Positions 42,601 to 50,459 of a stretch of 64,000 nt of DNA are shown in pieces (the stretch's first letter is position 1; each line of letters begins with the position of its first letter). Made by a program: the position numbers and the translations under genes. The notes beneath the pieces are model-generated. The model searched no databases. It saw nothing but the letters and a program-made list of their open reading frames with translations, and was not told the DNA's origin. Origin of the DNA: Corbicula japonica (taxonomy: Eukaryota; Mollusca; Bivalvia; Venerida; Cyrenidae); assembly GCA_038501625.1 (NCBI GenBank), contig JAZAYU010000015.1:4610991-4674990 (forward strand), given 5' to 3'.

Positions 42601-45600
42601 TCTTTTTATAAGGAATCTCTTTTTATAAGGAAATTATCTGTAAAGTTTTTTGAAAACTTATACATAAATGGCAGTTTAAAATAGAAAATCCAAGTAGAAA
42701 AAGGGGCATAACCCTATCAAATGTGACACTGACCTAAAGATTTCGCTTTGTCACAACAGTGTTGTCGTTTGATGACGAAATATTAAGAAATTGCAAAGAT
42801 GAAGACAAAGGCATGTTTTTTGTTCCTATTCATCATGTTCATTGCTTTTCTTCACACACTGCCAACCCCTCTTTCTGGCTAGCAAGACTAAAAATCTTCA
42901 CAACATACCTGAACATAGTATTTATGCCCTTCTAAGTTGTTCATTCTATGAGAAATGGTAGGAGATAGAATTCTGTACTTATTAAACAATATTTCTTGTC
43001 TTTTGTTCTTGTGAGCTTAATCTGATTACAGGACTGACAGGACTATTTGTCCCTTTGAGTCTCAGAGGTTTGGTGTTTTGTAAAAATAAGCAATCACTTA
43101 GACTATAAATTATGTTTACTGTAGCATTGTCGACAAGCATATTGATGAGGTTGATATCATTGGTGAATGGAATCTTTCTTCGACTCATTTCTTTCTGCCA
43201 GTTAGTGATCAGCTTGTTCCTAAACTCTTGGTTGAATGGCCCCGAGTAAGACAGAAAGCCTGTACACAGCAACACATCACCCACCAACCTATCATAAACA
43301 AACAATAACTGAATGCTTTTCAGCGACTTATAGAAATTTCTCAGTGAAATAAGCGATATTTCACTGTAATGAAACTGTGGAATGTCTTTTTCAAGTTGGT
43401 ATTCATGTGCACATAATATTCACCATTAGGATGTGAACACATGCCAGTTTACCATCTTTTAAGGTATTTCTGCTAAAATGGGAGTTTCTGAAGATAATTT
43501 AAAATTTATATCTTTTATCTCTCATATAGATTTTTATAATTAACAGATGCTAAACTGAAAAACAAAACAAATATTAAAAGTTTGCAGGTAACAATAATTT
43601 TAAAGGGTTTTTAGCTTACGCACTTGTTAGTTACCATTCATGATCCTATTAAGTAATTAACAAAACAACCTTCTGTATTAAATAACTATAGACCTATCTC
43701 CATCCTTCCAACTCTGTCAAAAATTATTGAAAAACATGTGCATGACAGCTTCATTCAATATCTTGATCATTATAAACTTGTGTGTGAACTGCAAAGTGGA
43801 TTTAGAAAAAATCATAGCTGTGAAACAGCTTTAGTCTCTTTAATTGACAAATGGATTACGGCAATAAATGAAGGCAAATTTGTTGGTGCCATCATGGTAG
43901 ACTTTAAAAAAGCATTGGATCTTTTTGATTTAACAGTTCTGCTGCAGAAATTAAAAATTTATAAATGTAGTGAAAATACTATTACATGATTTAAATCTTA
44001 TTTATTCGAAAGGAAACAAGTTGTGCATTTAAATGGAGTAACTTCAAACCAAAATGAAATCAAATGTGGTGTACCACAGGGCTCTATTTAAGGCCCTCTT
44101 CTTTTTTTATTATTTATAAATGATTTACCACTTTCATTGTCTGGAACTGTAACTAGCACAGATATGTATGCCGATGATACAACAATAAGTGATATAAACT
44201 CATCAAAGGAAACTTTAGAACATAATCTTCAAAATGCTTTAAACATCCTTGAAACTTGGGTGTCATTACAATGGCATGGTACTCAATACTGAGAAAACTG
44301 AAGTTATATTTATTACAACCCCTCAAAAAAGGGCTAGACTAGCAAATTCTAAGTTAAAAGTCTCTTTTAAAAACATAGAAATAAATCTTACAACAGGTGA
44401 TAAGTTGTTAGGGGTAAATATAAATGAGAACCTTAAATGGGTTGATCATATAAATAAAATCAAGAAGAAAATAATATCAAATTTGTGGTTATTATAAAAA
44501 ATCAAGCATTTCACATCAATTAACTATCGTATTATATTTTACAGAGCATTTATTCAACCACATCTAGATTTCTGTAATGTTGTATGGGGTGGAACTGGCA
44601 CAACTAATTTTAACAGCTTATTATTATTGCAGAAACGAGCATGTAAAATTATATTGGGACCAGAATATACATCCCTTTCAGAATCCATGGAAAGGATTAA
44701 TTCTTTAACTCTTTATCAAAGAATTCTAATCCAAAAGGCAAAATTTATGTATAAAGTTCATAATAGACTTTTACCATCCTATGTTTTAGACATGTATGAA
44801 TATAGGGAATTTAATGTCACTGAAATACGTTCAATTAGTGTTCTAGATTTCAAAATCCCTCGTCCAAGGATTGACTTATTTAAAGAGAGTATGGCATACT
44901 CTGGTCCCATGATATGGAACAAAATTCCTATTGAAATACGCTTATGTAATACAATTAATCAGTTTAGTGCAAAATTAACACATTGGTTAAAAAACGTTTC
45001 ATTATAAAAAGTGTTCTTTCTATGAAAATGTATATATTGTAATGTAAACTTGATCTTATTATTTTAACCTGTTTTGTCACAGTTAAATCACAATTTATCT
45101 GATCATGCTGATTGCATTTGCTTTAATATATTTATTTGTTACTGTAAATTTTCTACTGTACTGTAAATTTATCATTATGCTGTTTTGTTTTTTACATGTT
45201 GTTGTAATATTATGCTTATATGTTAAAGAGGGGCCCAAGGAAGATTAGTCTTATGACTAATTGGGTCACCCTCTATAAATAAAGTCTTTCATTCTTAAAA
45301 GAGGTTTCTGAATTGAACTTCTGTCTTAAAAGTTGTATTTTATTATTATCATTATGAACAGAATTCTTTTTCTCTATAATGAAAAACATTTTAAGCAAAT
45401 TTAAATCAGCCATTTTAATTAGTAATTCTGTTAAGAAAGATTACTTTGTCAAATATTGCAACAACCCTCACACAAAATTTAACATGTGTTTCAGTGAACT
45501 TTGTTCTTTTTCAAAAATACATTAAAATCACAATATCTCACAAACCTGTCAATTTGTGCCTTAAACTCTTTACTCTGTGCTGTCCAGCGTACTTTCTCAC

Positions 45601-48600
45601 CAGCCAAACCACCAATGAGTGTTGAAGCAGCTTCCATTCTCCTCTTACAAGACTCGGCATCGTCCAGTAACTCCTAAATGGTTACAATTACAACAAGAGA
45701 ATTTGAAATATTGGATTTACTGCTGATCCAAAATATTTATGTAGTCTACTGACATTTGATTGCCGCCAAATACTGTACAGCGCTTAATATTGGCGGTGTC
45801 AAATTTTGGCGTATTTTAAAGTGTTTTATATTGGCGGGGTCATATATTGGCGCTTAAAAGCCAGACCGCCAAAATAAAACCCGTGATGAAAAATGACGGA
45901 AATTGGACAATGAAAGAGAAAAGTAAACGTTGCAGTTATTCTATTGTTAAATTTTAAGTGTGAAAACATTATCACAGATACCTAATAAAGTACTCGATTG
46001 CTTTGTTTGCTTTGTTTGATATTCCGATTTCTTTTGTTGACGCATTATAAGCTTACCTACTTGTTTGATTTACTATTATTTAATTATTTTAAAGCGGGTT
46101 TCTAATAAATATTAAAAATGAAAAAAAAAACTCGATTTAATTTACTACATGTACAAAAGCTATAATAACTCTAAAGATCGCCCAATAACACTCCTTCTGG
46201 CTATTTCTAAAGAAAATATATTAAACATTCATACCCTCTTGTTTTGTGTTGTTAAGTTTTCATTCAGGTTTCAAAGAATATACATATTTAAGCAGAGCTC
46301 CAGATAACGTGCGTATCCGCGTTAAAACGCTTTAAAAATTGAAGAAAACGCAATAAAAATTAAAGCAGAGCGTACCGATACGCACTCGCAATAATGGATA
46401 CACAGTTTCGTTCGATTAATGTGTGTATTGTTCGATTAAATTACTTATAATGAATCAAGCGTAGCCGTTTTACCCGCCATTATCGTATCAAAACAAAATG
46501 GCTGCGCATTACATGTGGGATCAAGAAATCGTAATCAGAGAAATTTATAATTTTGTTACAATGATAAGTGTAAATTTTATGATTTATGCAAGCAAAGTAT
46601 TGGTTAAATCGAGAGAGAATATTGCAAATATCAAAAATACCCTTCAAATTAAAAATGAGGAGAAAACAACCCCTAAAAATCCTGGATATCCTCTATGAAA
46701 AAATGTAAAGGGGTAAAATAACCTTTGGGAAAAAAAATTAGGGGGTAAATACCTTTTACCCTTAAAAATTATCTGGAGCTCTGATTAAGAAACATGCAAC
46801 AATCTTTCTTCATCAAGGGGGAAACTGCGACAAAATATGTACTAGTGTATCATATTTATCTACCTTCCAGATATTAAATTTGCGGTGTTTTAATTTGACA
46901 GGGATTTTTATTGGCGGTGTTTTATATAAGCGCAACTGACCCTGACCGCCAATACTGCCAAAATTAAACCCCCGCGAATATTAGTACTTATACAGTACAC
47001 AGGAAGAGAGAAGACATTGCTTATGGTTAAAATTTCCCAATTAAGTATCATAACACCACAGTGACTGAGGCAATCTAGCTTGAAAACCGTATTTAATCAA
47101 GATCTTATGTCAATTAACATTTTGTTCATGTAAAGTAAATAGTTGATAAAAAGAGTCATTTCCATATTTGATGAAATATTTACAAATCAAGGGCTTAAAC
47201 TTTAAAACCACTGAAGAGATATTATACCCACAAGCATTCTAAGTTCAATGAATTATGATTAATGGATTTTATAATTTAAGAGCAGATGGTGCCCATTTGG
47301 TGAAGAGTCTGCAATTTAAGGGTTGTTACTCTGGAGTTTCTGAAACAATCAGGCAAGTTGTCACTTTTGGCTTTAAACATGATGGCCAAGTTAGGTGAAA
47401 ACTGTACAAAGGCTTACAAAGTTAGAGAACAGAGAGTGCAAATATCATGGTAATTTGTAAGAGAGCAGAGAGAAAATATGCTAAATTGGTGAAAATTCAG
47501 CAAAGGGCATTAACTCAAGAGAAATCTAGCTAACCAGGCTGGCTGAGAAATCATCCCCTTGAACACAATGTCCAAGTTTGTTTTAGACTGAATAGTGGTA
47601 TACCAATTAAGACAGCAGACAATGCTAACTAGTATAACTAGATGCCTGCTGGCAACATGTCAAGCCCACTTTCACACAAGATTTGACCCCTAAGGATCAC
47701 CTTGATCTTTGAGATGGGATTTGCGTGTGACACTCCATCTCACTGAGGTTAACATTCATGCTCATTCACATTAGTGTTGGGCCTGACAATCTTTCACATG
47801 ACCTTTAACCCCTAAGTATGACCTTTGAAATGAGAACCTGATGTTTGCACAAAACACTGCCTCTCATTGAGGTTACCATTCATGCAAAATATAAACAAGA
47901 TTGCTTTATGCATGTTTAAGTTCAAGACTGCTCAATGCAAGTTAAAGTTATGGGCTGGACAAGCTTTCACATAACCTTTGACCCCCAAGTGTGACTTTCA
48001 TCCTGGGGTTTGCATGTGACACTCCGTCTCAAGGAGGTTAACATTCATGCCAGATTGCTCAATGAGTGTTAAAGATATAGGCCGGAAAAATCTGGAAGGA
48101 CGCACTAACAAACAGACACACACATGCACACACCTCTACCAATGTGACAACTTGCTCAAGTTCACTACAAGTCAGCTTCAGTAAAATCAGTAGTTAAAGG
48201 GTCATACAATTGAGTTACTGGTGCAATTTGGTCGATTATGGGCTGTTTCAAAAAAAATTGCTGGAAAAGTGAAAAAATAGTGAAAAATTGAAGTTCATGA
48301 AAATTCCAAACTTGTTATTCTGTAAAATTTTTGCTCATTGAAACTGAGTACAGAACTGAAAAGATTTTTGAAATCAGTCAACTGGTTGCTGAGATATTGT
48401 CATTTGAAAAATGGCAAGTGAAGTGAAAAAAATGTAAAGAATTCAAGTTCTTAAAAAGTCCAAACTGGTTGGTCCATATGTTTGTACAGTCTTTACAGTG
48501 ATCAAAATTAATCAAGTTATACTCATATGTGGCAGAATAAAAATTTTTTGGAGCTTTCTTGAACAATATTAAATAAATCAAAGAATTTTAATTTATGTGC

Positions 48601-50039
48601 TTAAAATACAAGTATTACTGTTTCTTATTATTTAAATGTGTATTTCTGTTAAAATACATGTTAAAGCATTAAATACAAGTGCTTTAGAACTTGTGGTATC
48701 GCATAAAGATAAAAAATTCATATTGTTAAGAAAGTGTGTCACACTCCTGACAACCACATAAGTGCAGTGTACTCAAAAATGTTTCACCAAGGCCATTCCT
48801 GTTTGTCACAATTTAACAAAACATGACATAGACATCTAGGAAAAAACATGCTCTTGTTTTCATGTAAAGGATATGTTGACAGAATATTGCAATATGTGCA
48901 TAATGTCACACTCCTGACAAATTTAGCTGACATTTTCTGAAGGGAGATGCAGACAAATATAATTTCAATAGAGGTGATAATATTATAATTATTGCATCTA
49001 GAAACATTAAACTTAATGATATACAAAACATTTCATATGTACTATTAATCTTTAAAGTCCAATAAATTTATAAAGCAAAGATGTATTGATTTTCTTGAGG
49101 TATTTTCTAATCTACCAGACTTGACTCAATAGCATAAATTTTGATTACTTTAAGTATAATATCCTTAATTTTATGATTATTTGATGCCTAATAAATGCAC
49201 AATTTACTTAAACAACACTAAAACTTGTCTTTACTCAAGCTTTTTGTAAAATAATGGTCTGAACAAATGTGATTTTGAAAAGTGTCACACTTTTTTGTCA
49301 CACTCCTGACCTTTTTTGCCCATTATTTTAGAATATTTTTTTAACGGATGGTGCTATTTTGATGAAACTTCATAAATCTTTAAAGGTCATGATAAGACAC
49401 CTCTGCAAAGTAGGAAAATGGAAGTAACTGTTTGTTGTACATTTTTATAACAGGAAAACCCAAACCAGCCATTTTTATTGGAAATGCTTTTATAGTCAGA
49501 GAGCAGTAAGCAACTTTTATGGACACTGTCCGCCTGCCTGCCAAGTGTTCCCATAATATGTCCTATTTTTCTAGCATATCCAAGCTTATTAATATGCATC
49601 ATCTGGCAACAACCTCAAACAACAATGGCTTGGATTAACAATAGTTATAGTAATATCTGGCTATCAACAGAAAAGAAAACAAATCAGGTTATCAGGAAGA
49701 AATTCTTTACATCTTCTTATTTTCAAAACATGTAAAGAAAAATATAATTCGTAAGAAACTTGACATGCTAAACATCCTGGATAGTGTTATTATTATTCTA
49801 ACACTCTTAACTTCCAGTCTATTTATGTAACATTTAGGGGTATTTTTGGTCCACAGGGATGTACAAAATGTTTTGTCACCTTACAAGATACAATGTCTTA
49901 CTTGTTTTTCCTTCATAGCAGCATCATATAGAGCTTGTACAGCATCCAGTTCCCTCTGTTTTTCATCCAGCACTGCCTGGGCCTTGTTTAACTCTGCTGT
50001 AGCTATATTCAGCTTGTTTTCCTGTACAGCAAGGTTTGC
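15560..50039 (-). CDS. Axonemal dynein heavy chain (DNAH5/DNAH8 type), partial, 14 exons
   Basis: Motor heavy chain of the ciliary outer dynein arm; it couples ATP hydrolysis in a ring of AAA modules to microtubule sliding. The window holds 14 minus-strand exons that join in frame with matching phases: 49902-50039, 45546-45673, 43120-43288, 42060-42215, 41512-41667, 41191-41280, 38882-38974, 38036-38140, 35413-35551, 34300-34414, 31141-31331, 23828-24068, 16006-16208 and 15560-15612. Together they give 659 codons with no stop or frameshift, so the gene looks intact. Order of regions: distal part of the stalk (coiled coil 2), AAA5 ([38 protein letters not shown]) and the first part of AAA6 ([13 protein letters not shown]). 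The phrases [20 protein letters not shown] and [14 protein letters not shown] fit DNAH5/8 rather than DNAH9/11/17; DNAH5 and DNAH8 cannot be separated here. Both gene ends lie outside the window. Confidence 0.95.
16006..16208 (-). CDS. Dynein exon m: AAA6
   Basis: 203 bp, phase 2 to 1: [20 protein letters not shown], then [20 protein letters not shown]. Acceptor TTTTCAG, donor [17 protein letters not shown] is a hallmark of axonemal heavy chains. Confidence 0.95.
16209..17462. other. Intronic DNA, nothing recognised
   Basis: AT-rich sequence upstream of dynein exon m. Short open frames on both strands have no family features. Confidence 0.5.
17463..17640. mobile_element. MITE-like inverted repeat
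   Basis: Core arms 17486-17513 (starts CCAGTATGCAATCTG) and 17590-17617 (ends CAGATTGCATACTGG) are perfect inverted copies, with a second paired block (GTATGTAAAC and GTTTACATAC) inside. Weaker pairing continues to about 17463 and 17640 (TATATAAT and ATTATA-type ends). No coding capacity. Confidence 0.8.
17641..18424 (+). repeat. Degenerate HINE remnant and diverged 130-150 bp units
   Basis: 17770-17860 looks like a HINE 3' end: GGACGG-type microsatellite remnants, then a short hairpin around CTCTTCTTCGAAGAG. From about 17875 several diverged units begin GTGACCTTGA or GTGACCTTAA (about 17880, 18018, 18160). A T-rich run sits at 18362-18388. Confidence 0.5.
18426..19250. mobile_element. TA-flanked MITE, CAGTAAAACTTCG family, copy 1
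   Basis: 825 bp. Ends CAGTAAAACTTCGAAAACT and its inverse AAAATTCGAAGTTTTACTG type, flanked by TA on both sides (18424-18425, 19251-19252). TA duplication and CAGT termini fit a non-autonomous Tc1/mariner or pogo-type element. Interior repeats of AAAACTCGA are abundant. No transposase. A second copy is at 28540-29300. Confidence 0.85.
19266..23544 (+). mobile_element. Large HINE (family A), copy 1, with nested element
   Basis: Starts CTAGAAATGTGTCCACAGG with GGATGCCCCC near the 5' end. Ends with GGACGGACGG microsatellite (23461-23503), the hairpin GCCATTTCATGGC and GGGGGCATAA. The sequence GATGCCCCC near the start and GGGGGCAT at the end are inverted subterminal repeats. The core is several units of about 140-148 bp, each with GTGACCTTGACC and GCCCGGACAAG, followed by units with AAGGGCCATAACTTCTGAAC. 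This architecture matches Helentron-derived HINE/pearl-type elements. A second copy is at 54104-60822. Confidence 0.75.
21026..22751 (+). mobile_element. HINE nested inside family-A copy 1, 1726 bp
   Basis: Starts CTAGACTGTGTCCTCAGG and ends TGGGGGCATAA after a GGACGTACGGACGG microsatellite. The core is about nine units of 154-157 bp with AAAGGGCCATAACTCTGG and GGAGGAGTTGACGCC. The empty site is present in the other family-A copy at 59666/59667, where AATAAGAAA runs directly into TAACAAAG. No target duplication is seen: the element went in between A and T (within a 2-base alignment ambiguity). Confidence 0.85.
23545..23827. other. Intronic DNA, nothing recognised
   Basis: Between the HINE end and dynein exon l. 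Confidence 0.5.
23828..24068 (-). CDS. Dynein exon l: AAA6
   Basis: 241 bp: [20 protein letters not shown], then [20 protein letters not shown] and [12 protein letters not shown]. Acceptor TTGAAACAG, donor GTCTAT (weak). The Gly and Arg codons are split at either end and match the neighbours. Confidence 0.95.
24363..24450 (+). mobile_element. Family-B HINE 5' fragment
   Basis: CTAGATGGGTGTTCAGTT matches the start of the family-B elements at 25640, 33406 and 36215, then diverges. It is followed by the TA-flanked element at 24451. Confidence 0.5.
24451..25346. mobile_element. TA-flanked element, CACTGCAACTCCG family
   Basis: 896 bp. Left end CACTGCAACTCCGTTATATC; the right end is its inverse, ending GAATTGCAGTG. 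Flanked by TA at 24449-24450 and 25347-25348. Subterminal TTATATCGCGAT-type repeats occur at both ends. No transposase, so a non-autonomous Tc1/mariner or pogo-type element. Confidence 0.8.
25640..29430 (+). mobile_element. Family-B HINE with duplicated 3' part
   Basis: Starts CTAGATGGGTGTTCAGTTG. The early core (25925-26720) has units of about 148-152 bp with CAAGGGCCATAATTCA. The later core has units of exactly 150 bp (for example 27181, 27331, 27481) with AAAAGGGGCATAACTCC and GTGACCTTGACC. A first 3' end (GACGGACGG, ATCGCCATTTCTTC, GGGCAACACAAAA) lies at 27617-27690. The array then continues, and the same 3' end recurs at 29368-29430, so about 980 bp was duplicated in tandem. The 5' CTTGTGT-GCCCT and 3' GGGC-ACACAA form inverted subterminal repeats. 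Confidence 0.75.
28540..29300. mobile_element. TA-flanked MITE, CAGTAAAACTTCG family, copy 2
   Basis: 761 bp, ends CAGTAAAACTTCGATAACT and inverse. It was inserted into a 150-bp family-B unit. The neighbouring units read AGCAATATAATTTGAAAG, whereas here AGCAATA, TA, element, TA, ATTTGAAAG is seen. The site shows an exact TA duplication (28538-28539 and 29301-29302). Confidence 0.93.
29662..30847. mobile_element. TA-flanked element, CAGTAG family, copy 1
   Basis: 1186 bp. Left end CAGTAGTTTCCGGGAAATCG, right end inverse CGATTTCATGGAGTCTACTG, flanked by TA (29660-29661 and 30848-30849). No coding capacity I can support; the 138-codon reverse frame at 30091-30507 is AT-rich and featureless. A second, heavily interrupted copy is at 53786-63744. 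Confidence 0.85.
31141..31331 (-). CDS. Dynein exon k: AAA6
   Basis: 191 bp: [20 protein letters not shown], then [20 protein letters not shown] and [19 protein letters not shown]. Acceptor TTTCTTCAG, donor GTAACA. Strongly conserved AAA6 region. Confidence 0.96.
31332..33405. other. Dynein intron, no recognised feature
   Basis: AT-rich intron between exons j and k. No repeat architecture, coding similarity or strong inverted repeat was noticed. Confidence 0.5.
33406..34294 (+). mobile_element. Family-B HINE, short copy at a splice donor
   Basis: Starts CTAGATGGGTGTTCAGTTG with CTTGTGTCGCCCTCTGG. Holds about six family-B units. Ends CGACTGACGGACAG, ATCGCCATTTCTTC, GAAAGGGTGACACAAAA. Its end lies at position +6 of the dynein intron whose donor is at 34299-34294. 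Confidence 0.8.
34300..34414 (-). CDS. Dynein exon j: AAA6 entry
   Basis: 115 bp: [20 protein letters not shown], then [17 protein letters not shown], with Arg split over the donor. Donor GTGAGT at 34299-34294. The end of a family-B HINE (33406-34294) abuts this donor within about 5 nt, so the first bases of the intron are close to all that separates exon and element. Confidence 0.95.
34455..34560. repeat. Possible fragment of the GATCAG/CTGCAC dispersed repeat
   Basis: GTGAAAATCCAGATCAAGC and AGCAGGATCTACACAGG resemble the interior of the palindromic MITEs at 12745-14447, without clear ends. Confidence 0.35.
34788..34870 (+). mobile_element. tRNA-derived SINE head
   Basis: A-box-like TTAGCTCAATTGGTT (34795-34809) and B-box-like GGGTTCACTCCC (34849-34860) at tRNA-like spacing. 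The acceptor stem is not formed, so this is a tRNA-derived SINE head and not a functional tRNA. Confidence 0.6.
35413..35551 (-). CDS. Dynein exon i: AAA5-AAA6 linker
   Basis: 139 bp, phase 0 to 1: [20 protein letters not shown], then [20 protein letters not shown] and REEFRP. The split Val codon completes in the next exon (G plus TG). Donor GTTTTC, acceptor TTTTAAG. Confidence 0.95.
35552..36214. repeat. Diverged tandem units in intron
   Basis: 35790-36020 carries two or three diverged units of about 130 bp, starting around TTTAGTAACAGTGACCTTG and TTTAGTAACATTGACC. Probably a decayed HINE core. The rest is unrecognised. Confidence 0.45.
36215..37275 (+). mobile_element. Family-B HINE, compact complete copy
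   Basis: Starts CTAGATGGGTGTTCAGTTG, CTTGTGTCGCCCTCTGG. Holds about six units of 145-150 bp with AAAAGGGGCATAACTCC and GTGACCTTGACCTAAAG. Ends GGACGGACAGACAGACGG, ATCGCCATTTCTTC, GAAAGGGCGACACAAAA. TTGTGTCGCCCT near the 5' end and AGGGCGACACAA at the 3' end are perfect inverted subterminal repeats. Best reference copy of this family in the window. Confidence 0.85.
37276..38035. other. Dynein intron, little recognised
   Basis: AT-rich. 37735-37920 has GTACAAAATGGGGAAATAAC and ends GGATGGACGTATGGATGGAC, then GCCAGGGGCATAAA, a likely decayed HINE 3' end in + orientation. Confidence 0.45.
38036..38140 (-). CDS. Dynein exon h: AAA5-AAA6 linker helices
   Basis: 35 codons, phase 0 to 0: [20 protein letters not shown], then [15 protein letters not shown]. 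The acceptor CCATAAAG was chosen because it gives the family's uninterrupted join TEK-N-ELE. Donor GTAAG. Confidence 0.95.
38675..38870. mobile_element. Palindromic MITE, distant copy
   Basis: CTTTACCCTTTAAGTGCGG at the left and CATGGCTTTAAGGGTTAA at the right are inverted, with an interior GATCAGGGTGTACACTG like the cluster at 12745-14447. Confidence 0.5.
38882..38974 (-). CDS. Dynein exon g: AAA5 end
   Basis: 31 codons, phase 0 to 0: [20 protein letters not shown], then [11 protein letters not shown]. The start falls after the acceptor CTATAG. The donor GTAAG follows AAT. Confidence 0.95.
39170..40160 (+). repeat. HINE-like element with ~144-bp core
   Basis: CTAGATATCTCAATGG at 39170 resembles HINE 5' ends. 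From about 39480, five units of about 144 bp each carry CTTGATATAAG-TACC (39507, 39651, 39796, 39940, 40082), GTGACCTTGACC and GAAACTGAATTTC. A GCCGAC-rich palindromic stretch with CCAGCTCGCTGG follows at 40170-40195. The 3' end is not clear. Confidence 0.6.
40230..40690 (+). repeat. Three units of a ~155-bp tandem repeat
   Basis: Units share AAGTGC(A/T)GAG(C/T)GATG, TTTGTGCAC-GCACTTTGT, TTTCAAGTCAA and GACAAGAAAATTAA. Probably a second core belonging to the element at 39170. Confidence 0.65.
41191..41280 (-). CDS. Dynein exon f: AAA5
   Basis: 30 codons, phase 0 to 0: [20 protein letters not shown], then [10 protein letters not shown]. Acceptor GATTTCAG, donor GTAAGT. Confidence 0.95.
41512..41667 (-). 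CDS. Dynein exon e: AAA5
   Basis: 52 codons, phase 0 to 0. [20 protein letters not shown], then [20 protein letters not shown]. This matches the family stretch that follows the previous exon directly. Acceptor TGTAATAG, donor GTAACT. Confidence 0.96.
42060..42215 (-). CDS. Dynein exon d: AAA5
   Basis: 52 codons, phase 0 to 0. [20 protein letters not shown], then [18 protein letters not shown]. The highly conserved [11 protein letters not shown] and PLLIDPQ stretches identify axonemal dynein AAA5. Donor GTTATT (non-consensus), acceptor TTTGTAG. Confidence 0.95.
42216..43119. other. Dynein intron with one degenerate family-B unit
   Basis: 42690-42800 contains AAAAGGGGCATAACCC, AAATGTGACACTGACC and GACGAAATATTAAGAAA, a lone diverged family-B core unit. 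The rest is unrecognised. Confidence 0.6.
43120..43288 (-). CDS. Dynein exon c: AAA5 start
   Basis: 169 bp. Reads [20 protein letters not shown], then [15 protein letters not shown] and ends MLVDNAT. This is the AAA5 entry of axonemal heavy chains. Acceptor TATGATAG, donor GTAAAC. The intron downstream on the gene (42216-43119) holds one degenerate family-B core unit. Confidence 0.93.
43670..45300 (+). pseudogene. 5'-truncated LINE with reverse transcriptase remnant
   Basis: Reverse transcriptase of a non-LTR retrotransposon that would copy its RNA at the target site. Visible motifs in order: [19 protein letters not shown] (43681), [35 protein letters not shown] (catalytic YADD box near 44166), then a C-terminal part with KRACKIILG and GPMIWNKIP. 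Broken by stops at 43987 and near 44088, a frame change near 44262 and a stop near 44495. The last frame ends at 45007. The 3' tail contains a GATTAGTCTTATGACTAATT hairpin and AATAAAGTCTTTCATTCTT. The N-terminal half and endonuclease are missing. Motif style suggests a Jockey/CR1-like clade, not certain. Confidence 0.88.
45546..45673 (-). CDS. Dynein exon b: stalk end / AAA5 entry
   Basis: 128 bp, phase 0 to 2. Reads [19 protein letters not shown], then [16 protein letters not shown], the conserved stalk base leading into AAA5. Acceptor CATTTAG, donor GTTTGT (weak). The Arg codon is split across the intron. Confidence 0.93.
45773..46995. mobile_element. TA-flanked element with GGCGG-rich ends
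   Basis: 1223 bp. Left end CTGTACAGCGCTTAATATTG, right end inverse AATATTAGTACTTATACAG, flanked by TA (45771-45772 and 46996-46997). Subterminal ATTGGCGG motifs repeat at both sides. Non-autonomous. It is interrupted by a second element at 46293-46783. Confidence 0.7.
46293..46783. mobile_element. hAT-like MITE nested in the TA element
   Basis: 491 bp. CAGAGCTCCAGATAA at the left and TTATCTGGAGCTCTG at the right are perfect 15-bp inverted repeats. CAGAG termini are hAT-like. The flanks (TATTTAAG and ATTAAGAA) do not give an exact 8-bp duplication, so the class is provisional. Confidence 0.65.
47638..48170 (+). repeat. HINE-like repeat, diverged
   Basis: Starts CTAGATGCCTGCTGGC. About three diverged units share TTTGACCCCTAAG, TTTGCATGTGACACTCC and GAGGTTAACATTCATGC. 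Ends in an ACGCAC/CAGACACACACA-rich stretch. Confidence 0.5.
48171..49901. other. Dynein intron, little recognised
   Basis: AT-rich intron. The phrase GTCACACTCCTGAC recurs three times (48739, 48905, 49300), too spaced out to call an array. No coding similarity. Confidence 0.45.
49902..50039 (-). CDS. Dynein exon a: stalk coiled coil 2
   Basis: 46 codons, phase 0 to 0. Begins [20 protein letters not shown] and ends AMKEKQ. Heptad-rich, Ala/Leu/Lys/Glu-rich sequence typical of the antiparallel stalk after the microtubule-binding domain. Acceptor TTTATACAG, donor GTAAG. No upstream exon was found between here and 64000. Confidence 0.93.
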
Positions 50040-50459
50040 CTGTATAAAAAACCAAGACTTTGAATTTGTTTTATAATTTATGATTCAAAAGTTTCAAATT
50101 TAGTGTTGAATACAAAACTAATGTCATACCTATGATTCTCCTGCATTTGAACTTCACAATTTCTAAATTGAAGGGTCTTTTTAAACAAGATGAACAATCT
50201 CACAGTTTCTTTTATAGTGATTTTTCAAATCTCCAACTTTGCAAATAAATAAGACTCTCAAGTAAGCCATGTGTCTCAAAACAGACAGTCACGACACCAC
50301 ATCTCACACATGGTTAAAGCACTATGCAGTCACATCCTTTAAGCTTCCTATTTGTTAGTTATAAGACAATATTCAATTTAAAACAATCAGTTTGCAGAGA
50401 TCTGAGGCTGGTTTCAATTTTTTTGTTTAAATACTTTGAAATCCTAACTGGTCTGTTTT
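50040..50459. other. Dynein intron, nothing recognised
   Basis: Short AT-rich stretch between dynein exon a and the SINE. Confidence 0.5.

Noticed and set aside
43120..43305. 107-codon frame 42982-43305 as a separate gene
   Set aside because: It is dynein exon c read into the flanking introns.
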